Shown: positions 1 through 9,154 of the stretch, piece after piece
Layout: every line of letters begins with the position of its first letter
Numbering within the stretch: position 1 is the stretch's first letter
Assembly: GCA_029263855.1 (NCBI GenBank)
Contig: JAJUFC010000008.1
Location: 1-64,000 of the forward strand
DNA from: Candidatus Thermochlorobacteriaceae bacterium
GTDB taxonomy: Bacteria; Bacteroidota; Chlorobiia; Chlorobiales; Thermochlorobacteraceae
Reading direction: 5' to 3'
DNA: 64,000 nt
Translations under genes and position numbers: made by a program
Notes under the pieces: model-generated
Databases searched by the model: none
Seen by the model: the letters and a program-made list of their open reading frames with translations, nothing else
What the model was told of the DNA's origin: nothing

Positions 1-39
1 AAGCAGGCCAGCTACAAACGTGGCAATGTTTTTTTTCAT
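1..39 (-). CDS. Start of a secreted or membrane protein (partial)
   Basis: Only the first 13 codons lie in the window, reading MKKNIATFVAGLL. Two lysines followed by a hydrophobic run look like the beginning of a signal peptide. A GGAG ribosome-binding sequence stands about 8 bases before the ATG at 37-39, which is unusually good for this genome and supports the start. The rest of the gene lies outside the window, so function is unknown. Confidence 0.55.
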   Translation of the reverse strand, partial: MKKNIATFVAGLL

Positions 40-368
40 TGGTTTTCTCCTTCTTGACTTTTTGACAGAGGCGAATGCAAAAGATGGGGCAATCGCTGTT
101 TCGCCTCGTTCAACAGAGGTTGCCCAATGTTGAGAAAGAGCGATGCGGATGGTTATGATGCGCAAACGTAAGGATTTGCGTCCATTGACGCAAGCGTTCT
201 CGTCGGAGCAACGGATAGTTTCCGATTCTCCAAAACAAAACGGGGCGAGCCACCACGACCCGCCCCCAACTCTTCACTTCTCACGCCTCACTCCTCGCTT
301 CTCACTCCTCACTCCTCACCTCTCACCTCCATACGCTCTTGCAAACGGTAGAGAAATGCGCCACGGGT
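40..368. other. Intergenic region without a supported gene
   Basis: No convincing coding sequence. Short open frames here are rich in Arg, Pro and His and look like chance frames. The region holds the ribosome-binding site of the gene leaving the window at 1 and, at 271-330, a low-complexity heptamer-type repeat. Confidence 0.6.
271..330. repeat. Short tandem pyrimidine-rich repeat (about 7-bp period)
   Basis: Variants of CTCACTC and CTTCTCA follow one another for about 60 bases. The same style of low-complexity heptamer sequence recurs at about 42213-42290, 47005-47030 and 47243-47278, always between genes. Confidence 0.6.
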
Positions 369-1247
369 TTAATCCAACTTGAACTCGACATAAATCACCG
401 CCGCGCTGGCGACGGGCTTGCCGTTCAGCGTTGCGGGCTTGAACTTGACGTCTTCGCTCAACACGCGGAAAACTTCTTCGCTGAACATCGGGTCAGTAGA
501 TTTAAGCACGACGACTTTGGTCGGGTTGCCGTTTAGGTCGACGCTGACTCTGGCGACGACGCCGCCTTGCAAGTTCTTGGCGCGAGCGGCTTCGGGGTAA
601 ATGATTTTGCGATTGATGGTCTCGATTCCGCCAACGATTTCGGGCTTGGCATCGACTTTTGCAAGGTCGCTTGCCTCGACGGCTTTTGCGTCTTGAAAAG
701 ATTGAGCCAGCCCTTCGTCTTTGGCGATGTCTTCGTCAGAAACGGTTTTCGTTTCGGCTTCTTCTTTTGCGTCGGGTTCTTTGTCGGCGGAAACGGGCGT
801 TGTCGGTTCTGTGGCTTTGGACTGCGCCGTTTCAAGGTCTTCCGCTTTGGGCGATTCGGATTTTTCGGTCTTGGTCTTTGAGACGGCTTTGGGTTTAGGA
901 AGCGGTTTTGTTTTGTCTTGTTTGGCGGCAAATTCTACGGGGCTTTGTCTGAGATTTATGTCCAAGCGTAGCGTGGCGGGCGACACCGTAACTTGTTTTT
1001 CCCAAAGCGGCAACCCGCGTTTTAACGCTTTGACGGTGTATCTGCCAACGGGCAACGACAAGAGAGTGAAATAGCCTCTGACATTCGTAATCGCCGCCTG
1101 CGCGAAGGCGTTATTGGCGACGTAGATGGTTACGGCGGGCAAGGGATTATTGTTCTCGTCGAGAACTCGTCCCAACATTCGTCCCGATTGGGCAAAAGTC
1201 TGCGCGCTCCATGCGCTCAACAAGAGCGCGAACCAAACCCCTTTCAT
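369..1247 (-). CDS. TonB-like energy transducer with carboxypeptidase-regulatory-like domain
   Basis: 292 aa. A signal peptide (about residues 1-20, ending TFAQSG) is followed by a beta-sandwich of the carboxypeptidase-regulatory type (about 24-105, GRVLDENNNPLPAVTIYV). Next comes a long linker rich in Lys, Glu, Pro and Ala (about 110-200), then a TonB C-terminal domain (about 205-292) with IYPEAARAKNLQGGVVARVSVD and KVVVLKSTDP-type strands. TonB domains normally carry proton-motive force to outer-membrane receptors. Here a cleavable signal replaces the usual N-terminal anchor, so it may instead be a periplasmic TonB-domain protein. The ATG at 1247 begins the signal peptide directly. Confidence 0.75.
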   Translation of the reverse strand: MKGVWFALLLSAWSAQTFAQSGRMLGRVLDENNNPLPAVTIYVANNAFAQAAITNVRGYFTLLSLPVGRYTVKALKRGLPLWEKQVTVSPATLRLDINLRQSPVEFAAKQDKTKPLPKPKAVSKTKTEKSESPKAEDLETAQSKATEPTTPVSADKEPDAKEEAETKTVSDEDIAKDEGLAQSFQDAKAVEASDLAKVDAKPEIVGGIETINRKIIYPEAARAKNLQGGVVARVSVDLNGNPTKVVVLKSTDPMFSEEVFRVLSEDVKFKPATLNGKPVASAAVIYVEFKLD

Positions 1248-1280
1248 CGTTGAGTCGTTTTTTGCAAAGATAGCCTTCTC

Positions 1281-1802
1281 TCACGCCATTTCATAACTCC
1301 CTAACGCATTGACAGTGTTCTGCAAAAACTCCGTCGCAATCGTCTGCATTTTGTTTTTCATCTGCGCCGACATGAACGCTTCCCCCATCAAAATTCCAAG
1401 CGGATGCAGTTCCGCCCCTGAATTCCGATAAAGTTCAATCGAGAGATTCATTGTAACGAGCGTTTGTTCAGGCGAAACATATCGAAAGGCGAGTGAGCAC
1501 TCCATCAAGTTTCTCTGTCCGTTGCGCAAGGCGTGATGATAAAATGTATCGTCTTGTTGATGATACTCGGTGAGGATGTTGAGCTGAATCGGCGCGGCGA
1601 GCGGCATTGGAATTTCATATTTCCACTCGTAAAGCGGCTTCGCGTCGGAACTTTCGCCGATAGGGCGAACCGCCTTGACGTTCGGCATATAGAGTTCAAA
1701 AGTTTTTGGGTTTGCGAGGAACTCCATTAGGCGGGATTTTTCAATCGGGACGTCGTAAATGGTGCAGATTTGTGCACCGACTTGAAAAGTATTGGTTTGC
1801 AT
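1281..1802 (-). CDS. SRPBCC/START-like lipid-binding fold protein
   Basis: 173 aa, no signal peptide or membrane segment. The pattern near the start (YDVPIEKSRLMEFLANPKTF, then MPNVKAVRPIG) is that of polyketide cyclase/coenzyme Q-binding-like SRPBCC proteins, in which a helix-grip fold holds a hydrophobic ligand. Alternating strands continue to about residue 130 and a long amphipathic helix closes the protein, as expected for the fold. The ligand cannot be read from sequence. It lies 33 bp upstream of the TonB-like gene on the same strand, so the two may be cotranscribed. Confidence 0.55.
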   Translation of the reverse strand: MQTNTFQVGAQICTIYDVPIEKSRLMEFLANPKTFELYMPNVKAVRPIGESSDAKPLYEWKYEIPMPLAAPIQLNILTEYHQQDDTFYHHALRNGQRNLMECSLAFRYVSPEQTLVTMNLSIELYRNSGAELHPLGILMGEAFMSAQMKNKMQTIATEFLQNTVNALGSYEMA

Positions 1803-1932
1803 TGTCCGAAGTAAAATGATTGTTGTGTCGGCGTAACCGTTCTTCGAACTTCATCTTTGATTACGATTAAGTTAATAAACACTTTCGAGTTTTATATTCG
1901 TTTCAATCCGCCCTGTTTCAACTTTTAATGTT

Positions 1933-3108
1933 ATGCACAAACTCGCCTTGCGTAAAAACGAAGAGCGCCGACTTCAATTCGGGCATCAGTGGATTTTCAG
2001 CAACGAACTTGTTGATGTTCCGAAACACATTCCCGCAGGTGAGGTCGTCGCGCTTTATTCCCACGCCAATCATTTTCTTGGGATTGGATTTTTTAATCCG
2101 CACTCGCTCATTTCGTTTCGCTTGCTTTCAGAAGTCCAACAAGAAATTTCACAAGCATTTTTTGAAGAGCGATTCAAGCAGGCGTTTGAACTTCGCAAAC
2201 GGCTTTACCCCGAAAGCCGTACCAACGCCTTTCGCCTTGTCCACGCCGAAAGCGACCGCCTGTCGGGGCTCATCATCGATAAATTCGATTCGGTTTTTTC
2301 GGTGCAAACGTTTTCGGCGGGAATGGAAAAGCATCTCTCGGAAATTTGTAGTGCGATTCAATCGCTGTTTTCACCAACGGCGATTGTCATTCGCAACGAA
2401 TCCGAATTGCGCTTGCTCGAAGGATTATCGCAATATAAGCGCGTCGAATACGGCTCTGTTGAAGGCAACATCGAGATTTATGACGACGATATTTTTTACT
2501 TGGTTGATGTGTTAAACGGACACAAGACGGGATTTTTTTTAGACCAACGCGAAAACCGAAAAGCGATTCGCCCTTTTGCCAAAAATGCCAACGCGCTCGA
2601 TGTTTTTGCCAGCGACGGCGGGTTCGCGCTCAACGCCTGCAAAGCCCAAGCCAAAAGCGTTTTGGCGATTGATGCCTCTGACGATGCACTCGCCCGCACC
2701 ACACGCAACGCCGAGCGCAATGGCTTCTCACAACTGCAAACCCTTAAAGCCGATGCCTTCAATGTTTTGGAAGAATTTGTCAAAGAAAAGCGTCAATACG
2801 ACCTCGTGATGATTGACCCGCCAAGCCTGACGAAATCAAAGAAGACTGTTGCGACCGCTCTTCAAGCCTATCGCAAACTCAATCGGTTAGGAATTTCTCT
2901 TGTGAAGCCAAACGGATTTTTTGCGACGTCCTCTTGCTCTCACCATATCGGCGAATCGGAGTTTTTTGAGACCGTTCAGAAAGCCAGCCACGACACCAGG
3001 CGCGAGTGCGTCTTGCTTCAAAAAGCCTCACAAGCTCCTGACCACCCGATTTTACTTGCTATGCCGGAAACAAAGTATTTGAAGTTCGGTTTGTTTTTCG
3101 TTCGCTAA
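1933..3108 (+). CDS. rlmI: Class I SAM-dependent rRNA methyltransferase, RlmI-like
   Basis: 391 aa. The N-terminal PUA domain (about 1-80, RRLQFGHQWIFSNELVDVP) and EEE-type middle region lead into a Rossmann methyltransferase domain with ALDVFASDGGFALNA (SAM motif I), DLVMIDPPSLTKS (motif IV) and ATSSCSHHI, which carries the cysteine used by RNA m5C methyltransferases. This architecture is that of RlmI/YccW, which methylates one cytosine of 23S rRNA. Length agrees with the family (about 390-400). Exact target specificity is inferred. The ATG at 1933 begins the conserved PUA segment. Confidence 0.85.
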   Translation: MHKLALRKNEERRLQFGHQWIFSNELVDVPKHIPAGEVVALYSHANHFLGIGFFNPHSLISFRLLSEVQQEISQAFFEERFKQAFELRKRLYPESRTNAFRLVHAESDRLSGLIIDKFDSVFSVQTFSAGMEKHLSEICSAIQSLFSPTAIVIRNESELRLLEGLSQYKRVEYGSVEGNIEIYDDDIFYLVDVLNGHKTGFFLDQRENRKAIRPFAKNANALDVFASDGGFALNACKAQAKSVLAIDASDDALARTTRNAERNGFSQLQTLKADAFNVLEEFVKEKRQYDLVMIDPPSLTKSKKTVATALQAYRKLNRLGISLVKPNGFFATSSCSHHIGESEFFETVQKASHDTRRECVLLQKASQAPDHPILLAMPETKYLKFGLFFVR

Positions 3109-3159
3109 AGAAATCCATGAAAGTCCGTCTAATCCGTTTCATCACTGTTCCATCAGAGT

Positions 3160-4314
3160 TTATGCGCGGAGCAAATCGCGTGCAATCACGATGCGTTGCA
3201 CTTCGCTGGTGCCTTCGTAAATCTCGGTGATTTTCGCGTCGCGCAAGTATCGCTCGACTTCATACTCTTGCACGTAGCCATATCCGCCGTGAATTTGAAT
3301 TGCTTCTAAGGCGGCTTTAACGGCAAGGCGAGACGCAAAGAGTTTGGCAATGCCTGCTTGACGCGAATACTTCAAGTGTCGGTCTTTCATCCACGCGGCT
3401 TGAAGCGTTAAGAGGCGTGCGGCATCGAGTTCGGTTGCCATATCGGCGAGTTTCATTTGAATGGCTTGGTGGTCGATAATCATTTTGCCGAAGGAGTGTC
3501 GCTCTTTGGCATATTTGAGTGCGCGTTCCAGCGAGGCGGCGGCAATGCCGAGCGCTTGCGAAGCAATGCCGATTCGTCCTCCGTCTAAACTGCGCATGGC
3601 GATTTTGAATCCTTCGCCTTCGGGTCCGAGCATGTTGGCGGCGGGAACGCGACAGTCTGTAAATCCAAGCGAACAAGTATCGCTTGAACGAATGCCGAGT
3701 TTTTTTTCTTTCTTCAAAATTTCAAAGCCGGGTGTGCCGCGCTCAACGATGAAGCAAGAAATGCCGTGCGCTTTTTTCTCTTTGTTCGTCATGGCAAAAA
3801 TGAGATAGACTTCGCTCGTTGTGCCGTTGGTAATCCAATTTTTCGTGCCGTTGAGAATGTAGTGGTCGCCATCGCGCACAGCGGTTGTGGTTTGAGCGGT
3901 GGCATCGCTTCCCGCATTCGGTTCAGAAAGGCAGAACGCGCCGATATACATCTTCCCATCTTTTAAGCCTTTGGCAAGCGGACGCAAGTATTTTTCTTTT
4001 TGTTCAGGCGTGCCGTATTCTTCAATGCCCCAGCAGACAAGCGAATTATTGACCGACATAATCACGCCGACGCTTGCATCGACTTTTGAAATTTCTTCCA
4101 TCGCCAACACGTAACTAATCGCGTCCATTCCCGCGCCGTCGTATTCAGGCGAAACCATCATTCCCAGAAAGCCGAGTTCGCCAAGTTTTTTGACGATTTC
4201 GTAAGGGAATTCTTCTTTTTCGTCGCGCTCTATCGCGTCTTTGATTTCGTTTTGAGCGAAGTCGCGCGCGGCTTGTTGAATCATCAAGTGTTCTTCGGTG
4301 AGTGTGAAATTCAT
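3160..4314 (-). CDS. Acyl-CoA dehydrogenase
   Basis: About 384 aa, the usual length. It has the FAD enzyme signatures MYIGAFCLSEPNAGSDA (about residue 130) and the C-terminal QIHGGYGYVQEYEVERYLRDAKI with IYEGTSEVQRIVIARDLL. The catalytic glutamate of short/medium-chain acyl-CoA dehydrogenases is the E of YEGTSE. It would oxidise short- to medium-chain acyl-CoA with electron transfer flavoprotein as acceptor; the substrate is not resolved. I chose the ATG at 4314 (MNFTLTEEHLMIQ), because families start there; an upstream in-frame TTG at 4350 adds 12 unlikely residues. Convergent with the RlmI gene. Confidence 0.9.
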   Translation of the reverse strand: MNFTLTEEHLMIQQAARDFAQNEIKDAIERDEKEEFPYEIVKKLGELGFLGMMVSPEYDGAGMDAISYVLAMEEISKVDASVGVIMSVNNSLVCWGIEEYGTPEQKEKYLRPLAKGLKDGKMYIGAFCLSEPNAGSDATAQTTTAVRDGDHYILNGTKNWITNGTTSEVYLIFAMTNKEKKAHGISCFIVERGTPGFEILKKEKKLGIRSSDTCSLGFTDCRVPAANMLGPEGEGFKIAMRSLDGGRIGIASQALGIAAASLERALKYAKERHSFGKMIIDHQAIQMKLADMATELDAARLLTLQAAWMKDRHLKYSRQAGIAKLFASRLAVKAALEAIQIHGGYGYVQEYEVERYLRDAKITEIYEGTSEVQRIVIARDLLRA

Positions 4315-4398
4315 TGTCGTAGAAAATTGAACGGTGATTGAAAACTTCAAATTGATTGAAGTGGAAAATAGAGGTTCGGCGGGGAAATGCGAAATGGT

Positions 4399-6486
4399 TT
4401 ATTGCATCGTTTGCACAGGCAACTCGACGATGAAGGTTGCGCCTTTATTTTTGCCTTCTGATTCCGCCCAGATTTTTCCGCCGTGCAGTTCCACAAGTTT
4501 CTTGACGATGGAAAGCCCGAGCCCTGTTGAACTTTCGCCGTCGGTGGGTCGCGCAGAAAGTCGCTGAAATTTTCCGAACAGTTTTTTCATATCCTCTTCG
4601 CTTAAGCCTTGCCCTTCGTCTTTGACTGAAACTCGCGCCATTTCTCGCGTTGAAGGATTATCTATTGTTGTGTGTTCTACGCTGACCGTAATCAATTTTT
4701 GTCTCGGACTGTATTTGATGGCGTTGCTGATTAAATTTTCAAACGCTTGTTTGAGCAAATCTGCATCGCCCTGCACGAAGCAGTCTTGTGCGGATTCAAA
4801 CAAAATAGTTTGTGATTTTTTCTTGGCGAGAACTTCAAATGTCTCTTCAATCAATGATTTTACAAGGGCGGTCAGATTTAGGGTTTGAATTTTAAGTTCA
4901 AAGGTAGCGGTTTCAGCAAATTTTGCATCTTCCAACAAGCTATTGACAAGCGTGAGCATGCGTTCTGCTCCTTTATCAATCATATCCACAAACGGTTTTA
5001 TATCGCTTCGAATGTTTTTTTCTTTTATGAGATGTGCAAAGCCCATAATGGATTGTAACGGGTTTTTGAGGTCGTGCGCGGCAATGGCAAGTAGTTCAGT
5101 TTTGAATTGATTGGCTTTGACGAGTTCGACATTTTCGAGGCGATATTTTTCCGCTTCTAATCGGCGGAGCTCTGATTCTTTCTTAGCTTTTTCGGCTTCG
5201 AAAGCCATGCTCAAATTCTGAATGCGCTTCTGGCTCTCTTCATTTTTGATTTCTTCGTGCAGTTTGTGGAAGAGCCTGCAATAACGCAGTGCACTAACGG
5301 CATCGCCTTTTTGCTCAAAGAGATATGAAATTTTATCGTAGGCTTCGACGAGCACACCTCTGGCATTGATTTCATTGGCGATTTCTATTGCTTGCTCCAA
5401 ATACTCAACCGCCTTATCCAAACTGTGTTGGTCAAATTTTGTTTCGGCAAAGAGTTTCGCCTTTGTCATCAGACACAAGGCTTGTGCATTTCTATCGCCG
5501 AGACTTTCTATCATCTCTAAACTTTCGTTCAGCGCGACCAGCGCGTCAGAATAGCACGATTGTTTGATATAAAGTTCAGCGATGTTGTTCAAGGTGTGGG
5601 CAACGCCTTGCCGGTCTTGGATTTGGCGTTTAATGCTCAAACTTTCTTGATAGGCTTGTAGCGCGTTGTCGTAGTCGTTTATTGCTTCATAAACATTGCC
5701 CAAGTTGTTGAGCGTGAGCGCGTAGCTGCGGCGATTTCCAGAATTTATTTCATACTCTAAGCATCTTTGATAGTTGTCAATCGCTTTTTGATACTCATTT
5801 AAGGATTCATACACCAGCCCGATTCCGCTGTAGGCAACACTCTGCCCTTGCTTGTCGCTGATGGCTTCATAGATTTTCAATGCTTTGAGTTGATAATCAA
5901 GCGCATTTGCATAATCGCCTAATGCGTAATGTAGGTTGCCCATATTGACATATACGTTCGCTTCTCCGCGTTTTTCAGCAAGTTGGAGATAAAGTTCTAA
6001 ACTTTGATTGTAGTATGGCATTGCGCGTTCATACTTCGCAAGATGGTGATAAACACTGCCAATGTTATTAAAAAGAGACGCCGTCGATCTTTTATCGTCT
6101 GACTGTTTGCTATACTCCAACCCTTTTTCATACATCTCGAGCGATATTTCGAATTCGCCCTTGAAAAATGATACGCTTCCTAACACACGATAGGCATCGG
6201 CTATCGCTTTGTAGTCGTTTATTTCGCTCGCCACAGAAAGCGTCCGACAGGCGGTTTGTTTTGCGTTTTCAAATTCTGATAGGCGTTGATAGACCACGCT
6301 TTGAAGGACTAAACATTGAGATAAAACTTTGTTGTAAGGCTTTCTCTCAAATTGATGCCCATTAAGCATTGCCTCTGCTTCTTTGAGCATTGCCAATGCT
6401 TGATGGGGTTCTTGGATACAAAGCTTCTTTGCTTTATCACAGAGCGATTCTGCTTCACTGAGCAATGTGGTTTGGTCATCAAACAT
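4399..6486 (-). CDS. Soluble TPR-repeat sensor histidine kinase (paralog A1)
   Basis: 695 aa with no membrane segment, so probably cytoplasmic. About ten tetratricopeptide repeats (residues ~15-380; repeated ALxYxxxALxIYE and NNIGxVY patterns) precede a coiled coil (~400-450), a HisKA domain with His471 in AHDLKNPL, and a HATPase domain (LISNAIKYSP, DEGQGLSEED, STGLGLSIVKKLVELHGG). No response regulator lies nearby, so its partner is unknown. The ATG at 6486 (MFDDQTTLL) avoids overlap with the next gene. The last ~200 bp are almost identical to the adjacent paralog. Pairs A and B are one lineage-specific family. Confidence 0.85.
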   Translation of the reverse strand: MFDDQTTLLSEAESLCDKAKKLCIQEPHQALAMLKEAEAMLNGHQFERKPYNKVLSQCLVLQSVVYQRLSEFENAKQTACRTLSVASEINDYKAIADAYRVLGSVSFFKGEFEISLEMYEKGLEYSKQSDDKRSTASLFNNIGSVYHHLAKYERAMPYYNQSLELYLQLAEKRGEANVYVNMGNLHYALGDYANALDYQLKALKIYEAISDKQGQSVAYSGIGLVYESLNEYQKAIDNYQRCLEYEINSGNRRSYALTLNNLGNVYEAINDYDNALQAYQESLSIKRQIQDRQGVAHTLNNIAELYIKQSCYSDALVALNESLEMIESLGDRNAQALCLMTKAKLFAETKFDQHSLDKAVEYLEQAIEIANEINARGVLVEAYDKISYLFEQKGDAVSALRYCRLFHKLHEEIKNEESQKRIQNLSMAFEAEKAKKESELRRLEAEKYRLENVELVKANQFKTELLAIAAHDLKNPLQSIMGFAHLIKEKNIRSDIKPFVDMIDKGAERMLTLVNSLLEDAKFAETATFELKIQTLNLTALVKSLIEETFEVLAKKKSQTILFESAQDCFVQGDADLLKQAFENLISNAIKYSPRQKLITVSVEHTTIDNPSTREMARVSVKDEGQGLSEEDMKKLFGKFQRLSARPTDGESSTGLGLSIVKKLVELHGGKIWAESEGKNKGATFIVELPVQTMQ

Positions 6487-6517
6487 GGCTTTCTGAAATT
6501 TGTTGATGTGGCTCGGC

Positions 6518-8335
6518 TTATAACTCGACGATGAAAGTTGCGCCTTTATTTTTGCCTTCTGATTCCGCCCAGATTTTTCCGCCGTGCAGTTCCACAAGTT
6601 TCTTGACGATAGAAAGCCCAAGCCCTGTTGAACTTTCGCCGCCGGTGGGTCGTGCAGAAAGTCGCTGAAATTTTCCGAACAGTTTTTTCATATCCTCTTC
6701 GCTTAAGCCTTGCCCTTCATCTTGCACCGAAAATCGCACGATGCCATTTGTGCCTCGTGCAACGGTTACTCGAATTGTTTTTTCAGGCGGGGAGTATTTA
6801 ATCGCATTGCTAATTAAGTTTTCAACGACTTCCTTCATTCGCTCGACATCAATGCTCACAATGCAATTTTCCTCAATGCTCACTTCAAGTTTTTGGCGTT
6901 TGGCTTCTGCCATCAAATAAAAGTTTTCGCTAATAGCTTGAACCATCAAGCCCAAATCGCTATTGCGTCGGTTCAATTCCAATTTGCCCGCATCGATTGC
7001 CGCCGTTTGCAATAGGTCTTCAATCAATCCTAACATTTTCTGTGAGGCGCGTCGAATAGACGAGGCTTTTTTGTTGATTGAGGCGAGTTGCTTGGATTCT
7101 TCGCCAATCAAATCGGCAAAGCCCATAATGATTTGAAGCGGGTTTTTAAGGTCATGCGCCGCAATCGCTAAAAGTTCGTTTTTGAGTTGATTGGCTTGTT
7201 GCAGTTCTTCATTCAGGCACGCAAGATCTTCGTTTTTGAGGCGATAGAGTTCGGCTTCGCGTTGCGATTTGTCCAATTCATATTTGAGCGTGAGTTTCTT
7301 CGTTTTTTCTTCGGATTGCTCGCGCAAGAGTGCATTTTCAAGTTCATGAAACTTGACGAAATGCTCGTAGGCTTTTTGGTATTCGCCCAGTTCGCGATAG
7401 GCTTCAGCAAGCAACTGTTGCGCTTGTTTTTGAATATTTTTTGTTCCGATTTCTTGCGAGAGCGTTGCGCTTTCCATCAAATATGCGATGGAGGCTTGAT
7501 ACTGTTTGCTGGTCAGCAAAGCATGTCCAATGGCTTGAATCGTATGCGCTTCGCCGCTTCTGTCGCCCATTGCTCTGCGTCGCTCCAAACTTTTTTTCAT
7601 CATCTTCAAACCTTTCTCGACCTGACCCAAGTCGAAGTAGGCGGCACCTGCATTGAGAAGCGAGACGCTGATTTCGCGTTCTTGATGGGTTTTTGTTCTT
7701 ATTTCAAGGGATTCTAAGAAGTAATCGAGGGCTTTTTGCTTGTCGTTGTTGTAGTAGTGAATCGTGCCGATGTTGCTTAGCACTGTGCCCCACTCCACGT
7801 AAAGTTCGCAGGCTTTGGCAAGTTCTAAGGCTTCTTCGTAGAACTCTTGCGCTCTTTCCAAGTTGCCCATGGTTTGATAAAGTCCCCCGATATTGACGAG
7901 CGTGCCACACTGCTGAACTTTATCGTTCATTTGCATATTGATTTGCAATGCAAACATATAGCACTCCATGGCTTTGCTATGCTCGCCCAATTTCCAATAC
8001 ACCAAGCCTTTGTTGGTGAGCACACTTGCCTGACCGCGCACATCTTGCAAGTTTTGAAATTCACTTAATCCCCGATTCAGATGATCGATTGCTTCTTGAT
8101 AGTTGCCACGGTTGTATGCAAAAACACCCTTGTTTCGGAACGACGAGGCAATGCCAAATCGATGTCGCGATTGTAAGGCAAGCGACAAGGCTTCGTCAGA
8201 GAGGACTTCCGCTCGCGCCATGTCGTTTGATCGCAGTTGATAGGCAAGTTCATTCATCAGGTCGATTCTCTCCCGTCCATCAGTTGCTTTCGCAAGGCGC
8301 GCTTCAAGCGAATGAATTTTCTCGTCAGGGCTCAT
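6518..8335 (-). CDS. Soluble TPR-repeat sensor histidine kinase (paralog A2)
   Basis: About 605 aa, no membrane segments. TPR array (~20-330), short coiled coil, HisKA with His394 in AHDLKNPLQIIMGFADLI, and a HATPase domain with N, G1 and G2 boxes (NLISNAIKYSPPEKT, DEGQGLSEED, STGLGLSIVKKL). Likely autophosphorylates in response to a protein or metabolite bound by the TPR region. It lies 31 bp upstream of paralog A1 in the same direction. The ATG at 8335 (MSPDEKIHSLEARL) is preferred; the longer frame back to 8455 would overlap the LOG-family gene and reads as non-conserved sequence. Confidence 0.85.
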   Translation of the reverse strand: MSPDEKIHSLEARLAKATDGRERIDLMNELAYQLRSNDMARAEVLSDEALSLALQSRHRFGIASSFRNKGVFAYNRGNYQEAIDHLNRGLSEFQNLQDVRGQASVLTNKGLVYWKLGEHSKAMECYMFALQINMQMNDKVQQCGTLVNIGGLYQTMGNLERAQEFYEEALELAKACELYVEWGTVLSNIGTIHYYNNDKQKALDYFLESLEIRTKTHQEREISVSLLNAGAAYFDLGQVEKGLKMMKKSLERRRAMGDRSGEAHTIQAIGHALLTSKQYQASIAYLMESATLSQEIGTKNIQKQAQQLLAEAYRELGEYQKAYEHFVKFHELENALLREQSEEKTKKLTLKYELDKSQREAELYRLKNEDLACLNEELQQANQLKNELLAIAAHDLKNPLQIIMGFADLIGEESKQLASINKKASSIRRASQKMLGLIEDLLQTAAIDAGKLELNRRNSDLGLMVQAISENFYLMAEAKRQKLEVSIEENCIVSIDVERMKEVVENLISNAIKYSPPEKTIRVTVARGTNGIVRFSVQDEGQGLSEEDMKKLFGKFQRLSARPTGGESSTGLGLSIVKKLVELHGGKIWAESEGKNKGATFIVEL

Positions 8336-8348
8336 CTTTGCAGGTGCA

Positions 8349-9149
8349 CTAAAAATTCGGCGTGTATCGGTTTTCAGGATAAAATTGTTTGATAATATCC
8401 ATCGCTTCTTCGGGCGAATCGACGAGGAAAATAAAATCCATGTCGTTTTCGCCAATGTAATGATGTTTTTCCATCAATGTTTTTCTAATCCACTTCCATA
8501 AATCGCCCCAAAATTCTTTGCTAATCAAGATGACGGGAAACATGGTGATTTTCTGCGTTTGAATGAGCGTAATGGCTTCGAAAAATTCGTCCATTGTGCC
8601 GTATCCGCCGGGCATGACGATAAAGGCTTGCGAATACTTGACGAACATGACTTTTCGGACGAAGAAGTAATCAAACCAGATGAGCCGCTCTTTGTCGATG
8701 TAAGGGTTGGCTTCTTGCTCGAAGGGCAGAACGATGTTCAAGCCGACCGAAACGCCGCCTGCTTTTTTCGCGCCTTTATTGCCTGCTTCCATAATTCCTG
8801 GTCCGCCGCCGGTAATAACGCCAAGCCCGTGTTCTGCCAAGAGTTCCGCCATTCGCTCTGCCATTTTGTAATACTTGTCGTTTGGCTTCACGCGCGCCGA
8901 GCCGAAGATGGCAACCGATGGACCGGCTTCCGCCATTTTTTCAAACCCGTTGACGAACTCCGCCATGATGCGAAAGATGCGCCAGCCGTCGTGGCTCAAA
9001 TCTGCCCACTTTTCCATCTTGCTTCGGAACGCTTCAGAGGCTTGCTCTGCGGCATTGACAATTTTCGGCGGCGCACCGTTGCTTTTTTTAAGCACGATGC
9101 TCCCTGTTCGAGAAAACTTCGTTACTGTTTTTTTCTTTGTGCTTTTCAT
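8349..9149 (-). CDS. LOG/TIGR00730-family Rossmann-fold protein
   Basis: 266 aa. It carries both LOG signatures: GGGPGIMEAGNKGA and PGGYGTMDEFFEAIT, which bind nucleotide phosphate and the catalytic site in cytokinin riboside 5-prime-monophosphate phosphoribohydrolases (often misnamed lysine decarboxylases). In bacteria most members hydrolyse purine nucleotide monophosphates; substrate here is not known. A Lys/Thr-rich N-terminal tail of about 40 residues precedes the domain. The ATG at 9149 sits 5 bp after the TrpG/PabA stop, so the two are cotranscribed, and the TPR-kinase pair follows 13 bp later. Confidence 0.85.
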   Translation of the reverse strand: MKSTKKKTVTKFSRTGSIVLKKSNGAPPKIVNAAEQASEAFRSKMEKWADLSHDGWRIFRIMAEFVNGFEKMAEAGPSVAIFGSARVKPNDKYYKMAERMAELLAEHGLGVITGGGPGIMEAGNKGAKKAGGVSVGLNIVLPFEQEANPYIDKERLIWFDYFFVRKVMFVKYSQAFIVMPGGYGTMDEFFEAITLIQTQKITMFPVILISKEFWGDLWKWIRKTLMEKHHYIGENDMDFIFLVDSPEEAMDIIKQFYPENRYTPNF

Positions 9150-9154
9150 TTCTG

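Noticed and set aside
143-382. Coding sequence of 79 codons
   Set aside because: It runs through low-complexity repeat and has no ribosome-binding site or protein-like composition.
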